Positions 1 to 8,560 are shown, counted from the first letter of the stretch. The stretch: 64,000 nucleotides of DNA from Blastococcus sp. DSM 46786 (GCF_900109665.1 NZ_FOAO01000020.1:1-64000); one strand, 5' to 3'. Made by a program: numbers and translations. The notes: generated from the letters alone by a model not told the origin.

Positions 1-1
1 G

Positions 2-331
2 ATCCGCTCTCCCCAGGCGGCCGACCGCTGGACCTGGCTGGTCCTCGCCTCCCACACCCAACTGCGCCTGGCCCGCCACCTCGCAGCGGATCTGCGCCGG
101 CCCTGGGAGAGACCCCTGCCTCCCGAGCGATTAACCCCCGCCCGGGTCCGACGAGGGTTTCGCCACCTCCGCGTGAAGATCCCCCAGCCGGCCAGCGCGC
201 CGAAACCCACCCGCCCGGGCCCGGGACGCCCTCCCGGTGCCAAAAACCGACAACGCGCCACCCGCCACGGCATCGGCAAGATCACCACACGGAACCATCC
301 CGACACCCACAACCAACAGGTCAGGGGTTAA
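2..331 (+). CDS. Transposase, C-terminal fragment (cut by window start)
   Basis: The frame is open from base 2 to TAA at 329-331, giving 109 visible residues. The start and the catalytic acidic residues lie outside the window. The visible part begins with a helix-like stretch (RWTWLVLASHTQLRLARHL) followed by a basic, proline-rich tail (GPGRPPGAKN). This matches, from memory, the end of a family of long actinobacterial DDE-type insertion-sequence transposases. I could not find the terminal inverted repeat after the stop, because the other end of the element is not visible. It could be an intact insertion sequence entering from the left or a remnant. Confidence 0.7.
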   Translation: MRSPQAADRWTWLVLASHTQLRLARHLAADLRRPWERPLPPERLTPARVRRGFRHLRVKIPQPASAPKPTRPGPGRPPGAKNRQRATRHGIGKITTRNHPDTHNQQVRG

Positions 332-423
332 ACGGCAAGCTGAGCGCCACCGCCCACTCGTCGGGGACCCTCCGGGCCCCGCTCCTCGCGGGCCAGACCA
401 TGTGCCCGGATAGGTTGCCAGCC

Positions 424-849
424 ATGGCCGCCACCGGGTTCCTGACCGCCGACGAGCTCAACGCCCTCCTGCCGGGCACCCTCCCCGGGCTGCTCGGCAT
501 CGTCATCGACACCCACGAGCGCGGCCGGCTCACCAGCCACCTCGACGTCCGGCCGGAGCTGCTGGCACCCAACGGCTACCTGCACGCCGGCACCGTCGTC
601 ACCCTGGCCGACACCAGCTGCGGGCTGCCGACGCGCGCCCTCCTGCCCGAGGGCGCCAGCGGGTTCACCACCATCGAGCTCAAGAGCAACCACCTGAGCA
701 CCGCACGGGAGGGCCGGATCACCTGCGAGGCGACCAACGTGCACGCCGGGCGGACCACCCAGGTGTGGGACGCCGTCGTCCGCAACGCCTCGACCGGGAA
801 GACCATCGCGCTGTTCCGGTGCACCCAGTCGGTGCTCTGGCCCAGGTGA
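424..849 (+). CDS. PaaI-family hotdog thioesterase
   Basis: A protein of 141 residues with the hotdog-fold thioesterase layout of the PaaI/YbgC-like families. LLAPNGYLHAGTVVTLADT (about residues 49-67) is the central-helix signature, in which an HxG-type element precedes the substrate-binding helix. A second conserved strand follows (TTIELKSNHL). Such enzymes hydrolyse acyl-CoA thioesters, often aromatic or medium-chain ones. The ATG at 424 was preferred over an in-frame ATG at 400 because the domain begins right after it; no clear ribosome binding site is visible for either. It lies 87 bases upstream of a 4CL-type acyl-CoA ligase on the same strand, so the two may act on the same acyl-CoA pool. 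The exact substrate cannot be told. Confidence 0.8.
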   Translation: MAATGFLTADELNALLPGTLPGLLGIVIDTHERGRLTSHLDVRPELLAPNGYLHAGTVVTLADTSCGLPTRALLPEGASGFTTIELKSNHLSTAREGRITCEATNVHAGRTTQVWDAVVRNASTGKTIALFRCTQSVLWPR

Positions 850-936
850 GCGGGCGAACCCGCCGGTAACCCCCTTGTGAGCGGGGACACCGCAGGTGTG
901 AGACTGGCGCCACACACCATGCGAGGAGGAACACCC

Positions 937-2535
937 GTGGCGCTGCCGAGCCCGTATCCCGACGTCGAGATCCCGAACCTCTCCGTCCCCGAGTTCGTCC
1001 TGGCGGCCGGCCGGGAGAAGCCCGATTCACCGGCGCTGATCGACGGCCTCAAGGGAGACGTCATCACGCACGGCCAGCTGGCCCAGTACGTCGACCGGGT
1101 CGCGGCCAACCTGCACGCCCGCGGCCTGCGCAAGGGCGACGTCGTCGCCGTCTTCTGCCCGAACACCCCGTGGTTCCCGGTGGTCTTCCACGGCATCGCG
1201 GCCGCCGGCTGCGTGATGAGCCCGATCAACTCGCTCTACACGCCCGACGAGATCGCCTTCCAGCTGAAGGACTCCGGCGCGAAGATCCTGATCACCATCG
1301 GGCTGTTCATGGACCGCGCCACCGCCGCGGCCGAGAAGTCGCCGGTCGACGAGATCGTCGTCCTCGACGGCGCCGAGGGGCACGCCAACCTGTTCGACCT
1401 GCTCGGCGCCGACGCGCCGTCGGTCCAGGTGGACATCGACCCGGCCAACGACCTGGTCACGCTGCCCTACTCCAGCGGCACCACCGGCCTGCCCAAGGGC
1501 GTCATGCTGACCCACCGCAACCTGGTGGCGAACGTGGCCCAGTGCCTGCCGCTGCTCAAGACCGGCGCGGACGAGCGGATCATCGCCGTCCTGCCGTTCT
1601 TCCACATCTACGGCCTCACCGTGCTGATGAACCAGGGCCTGGCGCTGGGCGGCGCGGTGGTGACCCTCCCCCGGTTCGATCTCGAGGACTTCCTGCGCAC
1701 CATCCAGGACCACAAGATCACCCGGGCGTTCGTGGCGCCGCCCATCCTGCTGGCGCTGGCCAAGCACCCGCTGGTCGACCAGTACGACCTCAGCTCGCTG
1801 AACTCGATCCTCTCCGGCGCCGCGCCCCTGGACGAGCAGCTCGCGCTGGCTGCCCAGGACCGGCTGCGCAAGGGCGCCGACACCGGCGTCACGGTGGGCC
1901 AGGGCTACGGCATGACCGAGCTCTCCCCGGTGTCGCACACCACCCCCGACTCGGACGCCCAGCCGCCGGGTGTCTCCATCGACGTCCCCAAGGGCTCGGT
2001 CGGGTTCGCCATCCCGAACACCGAGTGCCGGCTGATCGACCCGGGCACCGGCCAGGACGCCGCGCCGGGCGAGCGGGGTGAGCTGTGGGTCCGCGGGCCG
2101 CAGGTCATGAAGGGCTATCTCAACAACCCCGACGCCACCGCCGGCACCGTCGACAGCGAGGGCTGGCTGCACACCGGTGACGTCGCGATCGTCGACGAGA
2201 ACGGCTGCTACACGGTCGTCGACCGGGTCAAGGAGCTGATCAAGTACAAGGGCTACCAGGTGGCCCCGGCCGAGCTCGAGGCCGTGCTGATCAACCACCC
2301 GGAGATCGCCGACGCCGCCGTCATCGGCGTGCCGGACAAGGAGAGCGGCGAGGAGCTGCCCAAGGCCTTCGTCGTGCGGGCCCCCGGCTCGGAGATCACC
2401 GAGGACGCCGTCATGGCCTACATGGCCGAGAAGGTGGCCCCGCACAAGAAGATCCGCTTCGTCGAGTTCATCGAGCAGGTGCCGAAGTCGGCGGCGGGCA
2501 AGATCCTGCGCAAGGACCTCAAGGCCCGCGCGTAG
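937..2535 (+). CDS. 4-coumarate-CoA ligase-like AMP-forming acyl-CoA synthetase
   Basis: A 532-residue ANL-superfamily enzyme that activates a carboxylic acid with ATP and then forms the CoA thioester. The P-loop-like motif SSGTTGLPKG is near residue 179, the A5 motif GYGMTE near 323, and the hinge and DRVKELIKYKGYQV come later. The C-terminal catalytic lysine lies in AAGKILRKDL near residue 522. The arrangement and length are those of the 4CL/long-chain group rather than acetyl-CoA synthetase. GTG at 937 was chosen because GAGGAGG lies 6-8 bases upstream; an in-frame GTG at 877 lacks a binding site. The preceding gene is a thioesterase. The substrate (aromatic or fatty acid) is not determined by the sequence. 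Confidence 0.9.
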   Translation: MALPSPYPDVEIPNLSVPEFVLAAGREKPDSPALIDGLKGDVITHGQLAQYVDRVAANLHARGLRKGDVVAVFCPNTPWFPVVFHGIAAAGCVMSPINSLYTPDEIAFQLKDSGAKILITIGLFMDRATAAAEKSPVDEIVVLDGAEGHANLFDLLGADAPSVQVDIDPANDLVTLPYSSGTTGLPKGVMLTHRNLVANVAQCLPLLKTGADERIIAVLPFFHIYGLTVLMNQGLALGGAVVTLPRFDLEDFLRTIQDHKITRAFVAPPILLALAKHPLVDQYDLSSLNSILSGAAPLDEQLALAAQDRLRKGADTGVTVGQGYGMTELSPVSHTTPDSDAQPPGVSIDVPKGSVGFAIPNTECRLIDPGTGQDAAPGERGELWVRGPQVMKGYLNNPDATAGTVDSEGWLHTGDVAIVDENGCYTVVDRVKELIKYKGYQVAPAELEAVLINHPEIADAAVIGVPDKESGEELPKAFVVRAPGSEITEDAVMAYMAEKVAPHKKIRFVEFIEQVPKSAAGKILRKDLKARA

Positions 2536-2554
2536 CCCCACCGCTCCCGAGCGT

Positions 2555-2610
2555 GATCATGGCGCCGGAACCACCGGACAGCGTCGTCCGGTGGTCCCGG
2601 CGCCATGATC
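2555..2610. terminator. Large inverted repeat, bidirectional terminator
   Basis: Arms 2555-2579 and 2586-2610 are complementary over 25 bases with one mismatch (2569/2596) and a six-base loop. The arms read GATCATGGCGCCGG then ACCACCGGAC. It lies between the convergent acyl-CoA ligase and AraC genes and would end both transcripts. There is no U-tract, as is usual in high-GC actinobacteria. The AraC frame runs through the whole hairpin before stopping. Confidence 0.8.
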
Positions 2611-3642
2611 GTTCGGGGGCAGGGCCGCGGGGGCGGCCGGCGCGTCCGTCCGGCCCCGGACGGTTCCCGGCGGCACCCCGGTGACCCGCTTGTAGGCGCG
2701 GGAGAACGCGGCCTCCGAGTCGTAGCCCAGACGACGGGCCAGCTCGGTGACCCGCGCGCCGCGGCCGAGCGCCACCGTGGCCAGGTGCATCCGCCAGCGG
2801 GTCACGTACCGCAGCGCAGGCTCCCCGGCGAGCTCGGTGAAGCGGACCGCGAACGCCGACCGCGACATCCTGGCCTCACGCGCGAGCCGGTCCACGGTCC
2901 ACGGGGCGCCGGGGTCGCGGTGGACGCTCGCGACCGCCCGCCCCACCTGCGGATCCCGCAGCGCCCGCAGCCAGCCCGGGCCCGTGGCCGCCGTGTCGAG
3001 CCAGCCTCGGATCGCCTGGATCACCACGACGTCGGCCAGCCGGGTGACGACCGACTCCGCGCCCGGCCGGTCCTGCCGCACCTCGTCGGCGATCATGCCC
3101 AGGAGCACGGTGAGCCAGCCGCGGCTCTCGCCCGCCGCCACCAGCAGCACCGGCGGCAGCAGGTCCAGGAGGTGGGTCGCACCGGGCCGTTCCGGCTCCA
3201 CGACCCCGCAGACCTGCCGGATCCGTTCCCCGCCGCCCTCCACGCGCAGCACCGAGTAGTGGTCCGCGAGGTAGTCCTGCGGCAGCAGGTCGGCCCGGCC
3301 CGAGATCGGCGCGCCCGGTCCGCTGCGCAGCAGGTGCCCGCGTCCGTGCGGCACCAGCGCGAGATCGCCCGGACCCAGCGGGTACGACTGGCCGTCCACC
3401 TCGAGCAGGCAGCGGCCCTCGATGACGACGTGGAAGCTCATGCAGCCGTCCAGCGCCGGCATCTCCACGCCCCAGGGGGCGCTGCCCTCCGTCCGGCAGT
3501 AGAACGTCCCGCGCATGCGGAGGTCACCCAGCACCTCACCCAGCGGGTCCGCAGGCGACCACGGAGCAGCGGGGTCGACGGTCACGACCCCAGCCTGGCG
3601 CGCCGCCGACCGGGCGTCCAGGACCGCTGGACGAACGGTCAT
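2557..3642 (-). CDS. AraC-family transcriptional regulator with N-terminal cupin
   Basis: A 361-residue regulator. The N-terminal half is a cupin-like sensor of the AraC_binding_6 type (RMRGTFYCRTEGSAPWGVEM, then a jelly-roll with VPHGRGHLL). The C-terminal part has the two helix-turn-helix units of AraC proteins: VDRLAREARMSRSAFAVRF and ELARRLGYDSEAAFSRAYKR. This family often controls nearby oxidoreductases or short-chain dehydrogenases. Here the divergent NAD(P)H-binding gene starts 96 bases away, so it is the likely target. ATG at 3642 gives a short leader before the domain; a GTG about 20 codons further in is also possible. The last 18 residues or so are encoded by the terminator hairpin. 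Confidence 0.85.
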   Translation of the reverse strand: MTVRPAVLDARSAARQAGVVTVDPAAPWSPADPLGEVLGDLRMRGTFYCRTEGSAPWGVEMPALDGCMSFHVVIEGRCLLEVDGQSYPLGPGDLALVPHGRGHLLRSGPGAPISGRADLLPQDYLADHYSVLRVEGGGERIRQVCGVVEPERPGATHLLDLLPPVLLVAAGESRGWLTVLLGMIADEVRQDRPGAESVVTRLADVVVIQAIRGWLDTAATGPGWLRALRDPQVGRAVASVHRDPGAPWTVDRLAREARMSRSAFAVRFTELAGEPALRYVTRWRMHLATVALGRGARVTELARRLGYDSEAAFSRAYKRVTGVPPGTVRGRTDAPAAPAALPPNDHGAGTTGRRCPVVPAP

Positions 3643-3738
3643 GGAACCCGGATGCACGGCCGTTCCCCACCACCGACCGTCCGCGCCACGGTGGTCCACG
3701 CCGGTCAGCGGGATCGGCACCACCGGGAGGAGCTGGTC

Positions 3739-4407
3739 ATGCGGGTACTGGTCGTCGGGGCGACGGGCGGATCGGGACGGGCGGCGGTCGACGCCCTGGT
3801 CGGCGGAGGGCACGAGGTGACGGCGTTCGCGCGGCGGGCGTCGGCGGCGTTCGCGGAGCGGGCGGGCGTCCGGCCGGTCGACGGCGACGCGACGGTGGCG
3901 GCGGACGTCGCGCGGGCGGTACGGGGTAAGGACGCCGTCGTCGTGACCCTCGGCATCAGAGAGAACACACTCAAGGTGCGGGTGCTCGGCAGCTCCGGCA
4001 CACCGATGGACGTCCGGTCGCGCGGCACCGCGGTGGTGGCGGCTGCGATGCGCGAGCACGGGATGCGCCGGCTGGTCGTGCAGAGCTCGTACGGCGTCGG
4101 ACCGACGCGGGAGCTGCTCCCGCTGTCCAGCCGGGTGGTCTTCGCCCTGATGATCCGGCAGCAGATCCAGGACAGCGAACGTCAGGAGAGCGTCGTGCGC
4201 GCCAGCGGGCTGGACTGGACGATCGTGCAGCCGGTCTACCTGACCGACGGCGAGGAGGCCGCGGCCCGCTCGACGACCGGCGAGGTGCGGGCCATGAAGG
4301 TGTCCCGGCGGGCGGTCGGTGCGGTGCTGGCCGAGCTGGCCACGAGCACCGCGGACACCGGCACGACCGTGACCCTGTCAGGAGCCCCGGCCCTCGCCCC
4401 AGCCTGA
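3739..4407 (+). CDS. NAD(P)H-binding atypical SDR (NmrA-like)
   Basis: A 222-residue Rossmann protein with an N-terminal dinucleotide-binding motif VVGATGGSGRA (residues 4-14), followed by a pattern typical of atypical short-chain dehydrogenases that act as NAD(P)H-binding or flavin-reductase-like proteins. The YxxxK catalytic pair of classical SDRs is not evident; QSSYGVGPTRELL occupies that region. GGGAGGA at 3725-3731 is well spaced from the ATG. It is divergent from the AraC regulator, with the promoters sharing 96 bases. The reaction cannot be assigned. Confidence 0.8.
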   Translation: MRVLVVGATGGSGRAAVDALVGGGHEVTAFARRASAAFAERAGVRPVDGDATVAADVARAVRGKDAVVVTLGIRENTLKVRVLGSSGTPMDVRSRGTAVVAAAMREHGMRRLVVQSSYGVGPTRELLPLSSRVVFALMIRQQIQDSERQESVVRASGLDWTIVQPVYLTDGEEAAARSTTGEVRAMKVSRRAVGAVLAELATSTADTGTTVTLSGAPALAPA

Positions 4408-4408
4408 C

Positions 4409-4557
4409 CGGGCGGCCCCCTGCAGGGGCCCGACGCGAGCGTGCGAGCGGCGGGGGCAGGCGGCCCCGTCCAGAGGCTCGCCCCGAGCCTGCGAGGGGTG
4501 AGGAGGACGGGCGGCCCCCTGCAGGGGCCCGACGCGAGCGTGCGAGCGGCGGGGGGC
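4409..4557 (+). repeat. Direct-repeat array of CCTGCAGGGG-centred elements
   Basis: Bases 4409-4456 and 4508-4555 are identical over 48 bases. Each carries the perfect palindrome GGCCCCCTGCAGGGGCC followed by GACGCGAGCGTGCGAGCGG and a G-run. Between them, 4460-4507 is a diverged third unit (CTCGCCCCGAGCCTGCGAGG). The array fills the gap between two co-oriented oxidoreductase genes. Relatives of the unit occur at 17918-17966 and 34498-34556. It behaves like a REP/BIME-type interspersed element; whether it terminates transcription is unknown. Confidence 0.75.
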
Positions 4558-4581
4558 AGGGGGTCCTCTTAGGGTCGGGGC

Positions 4582-5574
4582 ATGCGTGCGGTGACGATCA
4601 CTGAGCCCGGCGGTCCCGAGGTGCTGACCTGGGCGGAGGTGCCCGACCCGGTCTGCGGCCCCGGCGAGGTCGTCGTGGACGTCGTCGCCACGGCGGTGAA
4701 CCGGGCCGATCTCCTCCAGCGGCAGGGCAACTACTCGCCCCCGCCCGGGGCGACGCAGGTCCCCGGCCTCGAGTGCAGCGGGATCGTCAGCGAGGTCGGC
4801 GCCGGCGTCACCGGCTGGAAGGTCGGCGACGAGGTGTGCGCGCTCCTGGCCGGCGGCGGCTACGCCGAGCGGGTCGCCGTCCCGGCCCCCCAGATACTGC
4901 CCCGGCCCTCGGGCGTGGAGCTGGCGACCGCCGCGGCGCTGCCGGAGGTCACCTGCACCGTGTGGTCCAACGTGTTCATGCTCGCCGGGCTGGGCCGTGG
5001 CGACACCTTCCTGGTGCACGGCGGCTCCAGCGGCATCGGCACGATGGCGATCCAGCTCGCCGCCCGCGCCGGGGCCCGGGTGCTCACCACGGCGGGAACG
5101 GCGGCCAAGCTCGACGTCTGCCGCGAGCTCGGCGCCGACGTGGGCATCAACTACCGCGACGAGGACTTCGTCGAGCGGGTGAAGGAGGCGACCGACGGCC
5201 GCGGGGTCGACGTCGTCCTGGACAACATGGGCGCTGCGTACCTGGCCCGCAACGTCGACGCCCTCGCCGTCGGCGGCCGGCTGGTGGTCATCGGCATGCA
5301 GGGCGGCCGGAAGGCGGAGCTGGACCTCGGCAAGCTGCTGGCCAAGCGCGCCTCGGTGCACGCCACCGCGCTGCGGTCCCGGCCGGTGGAGGGGCCCGGC
5401 GGCAAGGCCGGGATCGTCGCGGCCGTGCGGCACGACGTGTGGCCGGACGTCGAGCGCGGCACGATCCGGCCGATCGTCGACCGCCGGCTGCCGATGTCGC
5501 GGGCGGCCGAAGCGCACCAGGTCGTCGAGGCCAGCGAGCACGTCGGCAAGGTCCTGCTGGTCAACGGCGACTGA
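4582..5574 (+). CDS. NAD(P)H:quinone oxidoreductase (zinc-independent MDR family)
   Basis: A 330-residue medium-chain dehydrogenase/reductase of the QOR/TP53I3 type. The N-terminal GroES-like fold (AVNRADLLQRQGNYSPPPGA) is diagnostic of quinone oxidoreductases and lacks the zinc ligands of alcohol dehydrogenases. The Rossmann part holds FLVHGGSSGIGTMAIQLA (about residues 143-160), a NADPH-binding AxxGxxG variant. It reduces quinones or other enones at the expense of NADPH in the cytosol. The ATG at 4582 follows the repeat array by 25 bases with only a weak purine-rich stretch upstream. It faces the convergent aminotransferase-like gene. Confidence 0.88.
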   Translation: MRAVTITEPGGPEVLTWAEVPDPVCGPGEVVVDVVATAVNRADLLQRQGNYSPPPGATQVPGLECSGIVSEVGAGVTGWKVGDEVCALLAGGGYAERVAVPAPQILPRPSGVELATAAALPEVTCTVWSNVFMLAGLGRGDTFLVHGGSSGIGTMAIQLAARAGARVLTTAGTAAKLDVCRELGADVGINYRDEDFVERVKEATDGRGVDVVLDNMGAAYLARNVDALAVGGRLVVIGMQGGRKAELDLGKLLAKRASVHATALRSRPVEGPGGKAGIVAAVRHDVWPDVERGTIRPIVDRRLPMSRAAEAHQVVEASEHVGKVLLVNGD

Positions 5575-5589
5575 AGGGGGCGGGGCCCC

Positions 5590-6810
5590 TCAACGGGGGC
5601 GCAGGCCGGCGACGGCGTCGATGATCCGGCCGACCTCGTCGGCGGTGTTGTAGTGCATGAGGCCCAGGCGCACCGCTCCCCCGCCCTCGTTCACCCCGAG
5701 GGCGTCGAAGAGCTCGCGGGCGTAGAAGTCGCCGTCCCACGCGCAGATGCCGGCCCGGGCGAGCTCGGCGGCCACCTGGCGGGGGCGCATGCCGGCGACG
5801 GTGAAGGACAGCGTGGGCGTGCACCGCTCGGGCTCGCCGAGGACCTGCACGTGCCGCATCGCGCGCAGCGCCTGGTCCAGCCAGTCGAACAGGTCGCCTT
5901 CGTGCCGGGCGACGGCAGCCATCGAGATCCGCAGCCGGTCGCGGCGGCTGCCGTACGCGTCCGCGCAGAGGCCCGCCAGGTGGTCGACGGCGGCGCTCAC
6001 GCCGGCGTACAGCTCGAACGGCGGCGTCCCGGTCTCGAACCGGTCGGGCACCCGGTCCGACGAGGGCAGCAGCTTCTCCGGCTGCAGGTGGACCAGGAGG
6101 TCGGGGTCGGCGACCACCGCGGCGACGTGCGGGCCGCACCACTTGTAGGCCGACACCGCCAGGAGGTCGGCCCCCAGGGATGCCTTGTCCAGGTACACGT
6201 GCGGTGCGGCGTGGACGGCGTCGACGTAGACCAGCGCGCCGACGGCGTGGGCCTGCGCGGCGATGCCGGCGACGTCGGGCCGCGTGCCGAGGGCGTTGCT
6301 GGCCGCGGTGACGGCCACCAGCCGGGTGCGCCGGTTCAGCAGCTCGGCGTACTGCCAGGCCGGCAGCTCGCCGGTCTCGATGTCCACCTCCGCCCACCGC
6401 ACCTGCACGCCCGCGGTGGCGGCCAGCTGCAGCCAGGGGCGGACGTTGGCGTCGTGGTCCAGCCGGCTGAGCACGATCTCGTCACCGGGGCGCCACGTGC
6501 GGGCCAGCGCGCGGGCCATGCCGTAGGTCAGCGCGGTCGTGCTCGGCCCGAGGACCACGCCCCCGGGCCGCCCGCCCACCAGGTCGGCCACGGCCGCGCG
6601 CGCCCCGGAGACCAGCGCCTCGGCCCGCCCGGACGCCGGGAAGACCCCGCCCCGGTTCGCGACCGGCATGCGCATCGCGGACCCCACCGCGTGCGCCACG
6701 TTCTCGGGCACCAGCGAGCCGGCCGGGCCGTCGGCGTGCACGTACCCGTCGGAGAGCGCCGGGAAGAGGCCGCGGACCCGCGCGACGTCCAGCCGGCCCC
6801 CCGATGACAT
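5590..6810 (-). CDS. Cysteine desulfurase-like PLP enzyme (class V aminotransferase fold)
   Basis: A 406-residue fold-type I PLP protein. VDAVHAAPH gives the cofactor-contacting Asp and His, and SAYKWCGPH carries the Schiff-base lysine (after residue 200). It matches the cysteine desulfurase-like group (TIGR01976-type) rather than IscS/SufS proper: the mobile-loop cysteine expected for sulfur transfer is not evident near the C-terminal third, and no SUF or ISC genes are nearby. ATG at 6810 was chosen. It is divergent from bpa, sharing an 88-base promoter region. The substrate may be cysteine, selenocysteine or kynurenine-like, but this is undetermined. Confidence 0.8.
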   Translation of the reverse strand: MSSGGRLDVARVRGLFPALSDGYVHADGPAGSLVPENVAHAVGSAMRMPVANRGGVFPASGRAEALVSGARAAVADLVGGRPGGVVLGPSTTALTYGMARALARTWRPGDEIVLSRLDHDANVRPWLQLAATAGVQVRWAEVDIETGELPAWQYAELLNRRTRLVAVTAASNALGTRPDVAGIAAQAHAVGALVYVDAVHAAPHVYLDKASLGADLLAVSAYKWCGPHVAAVVADPDLLVHLQPEKLLPSSDRVPDRFETGTPPFELYAGVSAAVDHLAGLCADAYGSRRDRLRISMAAVARHEGDLFDWLDQALRAMRHVQVLGEPERCTPTLSFTVAGMRPRQVAAELARAGICAWDGDFYARELFDALGVNEGGGAVRLGLMHYNTADEVGRIIDAVAGLRPR

Positions 6811-6898
6811 GGGCCGCACCCTAGTTCGTGCGCCCGGCCCGTCCCGCGCCGTCCCGGTGCCTCGGCGGACCGTCCGCAGCACCGGGCAGGATGGGGGC

Positions 6899-7447
6899 AT
6901 GACTGCACCGCAGAACGGCAACGAGCGCCCCCAGCAGGTCGTCGTGGTCGGGCCGGACGGGCGCCCGGTCGGGACCATGCCGATGCCCCAGGGGACCGAC
7001 GAGGAGGGCGACGGCGCCCCCGGTGTCGGTGAGCTGGTCGAGCAGCCCGCGAAGGTCATGCGGATCGGCACGATGATCAAGCAGCTGCTGGAGGAGGTCC
7101 GCGCCGCGCCGCTGGACGACGCCAGCCGCAACCGGCTGCGCGACATCCACGCCTCCTCGATCCGCGAGCTGGAGCAGGGCCTGGCCCCCGAGCTGCGCGA
7201 GGAGCTGGAGCGCATCACGCTGCCCTTCAGCGAGGGCGAGACGCCGTCGGACGCCGAGCTGCGGATCGCGCAGGCGCAGCTGGTGGGCTGGCTGGAAGGC
7301 GTGTTCCACGGCATCCAGACGGCGCTGTTCGCCCAGCAGATGGCCGCCCGCGCCCAGCTGGAGGAGATGCGCCGCAAGGCCCTCCCCGGCGGTCAGGCTC
7401 CGGGGCAGCAGCCCGACTTCCGCCCGGGCGGCGGCCAGTACCTCTGA
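6899..7447 (+). CDS. bpa: Bacterial proteasome activator (DUF2587)
   Basis: A 182-residue protein matching Bpa/PafE. After a flexible N-terminus, VGELVEQPAKVMRIGTMIKQ opens a four-helix bundle. The second half is ELRIAQAQLVGWLEGVFHGI, and the tail ends in GQYL, the C-terminal motif that docks into pockets on the 20S proteasome ring. The family assembles dodecameric rings that open the 20S gate without ATP and target unfolded proteins such as HspR. The ATG at 6899 was chosen because an ATG eight bases earlier meets an immediate stop. The proteasome genes themselves (prcAB, pup, arc) are not in the window, which is the usual arrangement for bpa. Confidence 0.93.
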   Translation: MTAPQNGNERPQQVVVVGPDGRPVGTMPMPQGTDEEGDGAPGVGELVEQPAKVMRIGTMIKQLLEEVRAAPLDDASRNRLRDIHASSIRELEQGLAPELREELERITLPFSEGETPSDAELRIAQAQLVGWLEGVFHGIQTALFAQQMAARAQLEEMRRKALPGGQAPGQQPDFRPGGGQYL

Positions 7448-7461
7448 GACGACCGGAGGTC

Positions 7462-7662
7462 ATGTCGGTGGCTCCCCCCGATCCCCAGGTGCGGGCGTCG
7501 GACGACGACCGCGAGGAGACGGTGCGCCAGCTCCAGCGCGGGCTGACCCAGGGCCGGCTCACCGTCGACGAGTTCGACGAGAGGGTGCGGGCGACCTACG
7601 CCGCCCGCACCCTCGGCGACCTCGCGGAGCTCACCCGCGATCTGCCGAAGAGCCTGTGGTGA
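7462..7662 (+). CDS. DUF1707 (SHOCT-like) small protein
   Basis: A 66-residue protein that is essentially one DUF1707 domain: VRASDDDREETVRQL, then LTVDEFDERVRATYAARTLGDLAELTRDLP. In many actinobacterial proteins this module precedes a membrane segment or a LiaF-like domain, but here it stands alone with no transmembrane helix. GACCGGAGG sits seven bases before the ATG. It follows bpa by 14 bases and is probably cotranscribed. Its last 32 bases overlap the end of the convergent SPFH gene. Function unknown; the domain is thought to mediate protein interaction. Confidence 0.82.
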   Translation: MSVAPPDPQVRASDDDREETVRQLQRGLTQGRLTVDEFDERVRATYAARTLGDLAELTRDLPKSLW

Positions 7663-8560
7663 GGCCGGGCACGTCGACGGCCTGACCGTTCCCGGCGCCC
7701 TCGCCCGACGAGAGCGCACGCACCTCCTCGTCCGGGACCGAGGAGGCCTGCTCGTCATCGCCGGACACCGCGGGCCGCGCGGCCTGCGCCGGCTCCGGCC
7801 GGCCGCCCGCCGCCTGCTCGAAGAAGCGCAGCAGCTCCACGGGGAACGGCATGACCAGCGTGCTGTTCTTGTCCGAGGCCACGTCGGCCACCGTCTGGAG
7901 CAGCCGCAGCTGCAGCGCGCCGGGCGTGGCGCTCATCGCCTCGGCGGCCTGCGCGAGCTTGGCCGAGGCCTGGAACTCACCGTCGGCGGAGATCACCCGG
8001 GCGCGGCGGTCCCGCTCGGCCTCGGCCTGGCGGGACATGGACCGTCGCATCCCCTCCGGCAGGGAGATGTCCTTGACCTCCACCCGGTCGATCTTGATGC
8101 CCCAGTTTTCCGTGGGGGTGTCGATGACGGCCCGGAGCTCGCTGTTGATGGCCTCGCGGTCGGACAGGAGGGTGTCGAGGTCCGCACGCCCGATGACGGA
8201 GCGGAGCGACGTCTGCGACACCTGCGACGTGGCGATCATGTAGTTCTCGACGTTGATGACCGCGCGGACCGGGTCGACCACGCGGAAGTAGACGACCGCG
8301 TCGACGCCGATCGTGACGTTGTCCCGGGTGATGGTGCCCTGCGACGGCACGTCGAGCACGAGCGTCTGCACGGGCACCTTGGTCATCTGGTCGACGAACG
8401 GGACGATGAAGCGCAGCCCCGGTTCACGGACATCGGGGAGCAGCCGGCCGAAGCGCAGGACGACGCCGCGCTGGTATTGCTGCACCGACCTGACGCCGGC
8501 TGCGACGAGCACCACGGCCAGTACGACCACCACGGCGAGGACGGCGAGCAGAGCAGTCAC
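7631..8560 (-). CDS. SPFH/stomatin-like membrane protein
   Basis: A 309-residue slipin/stomatin-type protein. One N-terminal membrane helix (residues 2-20, LLAVLAVVVVLAVVLVAAGV) is followed by the SPFH domain (YQRGVVLRFGRLLPDV to about residue 200), a charged helical section (SRQAEAERDRRARVISADGE) and a disordered acidic tail. Such proteins oligomerise at the inner membrane and scaffold microdomains or partner proteases; no NfeD partner is adjacent. The start is GTG at 8560, supported by AGAGGTGG upstream; the longer frame upstream is not membrane-like. It overlaps the DUF1707 gene tail to tail by 32 bases. Confidence 0.9.
   Translation of the reverse strand: MTALLAVLAVVVVLAVVLVAAGVRSVQQYQRGVVLRFGRLLPDVREPGLRFIVPFVDQMTKVPVQTLVLDVPSQGTITRDNVTIGVDAVVYFRVVDPVRAVINVENYMIATSQVSQTSLRSVIGRADLDTLLSDREAINSELRAVIDTPTENWGIKIDRVEVKDISLPEGMRRSMSRQAEAERDRRARVISADGEFQASAKLAQAAEAMSATPGALQLRLLQTVADVASDKNSTLVMPFPVELLRFFEQAAGGRPEPAQAARPAVSGDDEQASSVPDEEVRALSSGEGAGNGQAVDVPGLTTGSSADRG

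Noticed and set aside
2605-3738. Long + strand open frame upstream of the NAD(P)H-binding gene
   Set aside because: It is the antisense shadow of the AraC gene: Arg/Pro/His-rich, no domain and no binding site before 3739.
4409-4557. CRISPR-like array
   Set aside because: Only two identical units plus one diverged unit, with no uniform spacers and no cas genes; the palindromic core fits a REP-like element instead.
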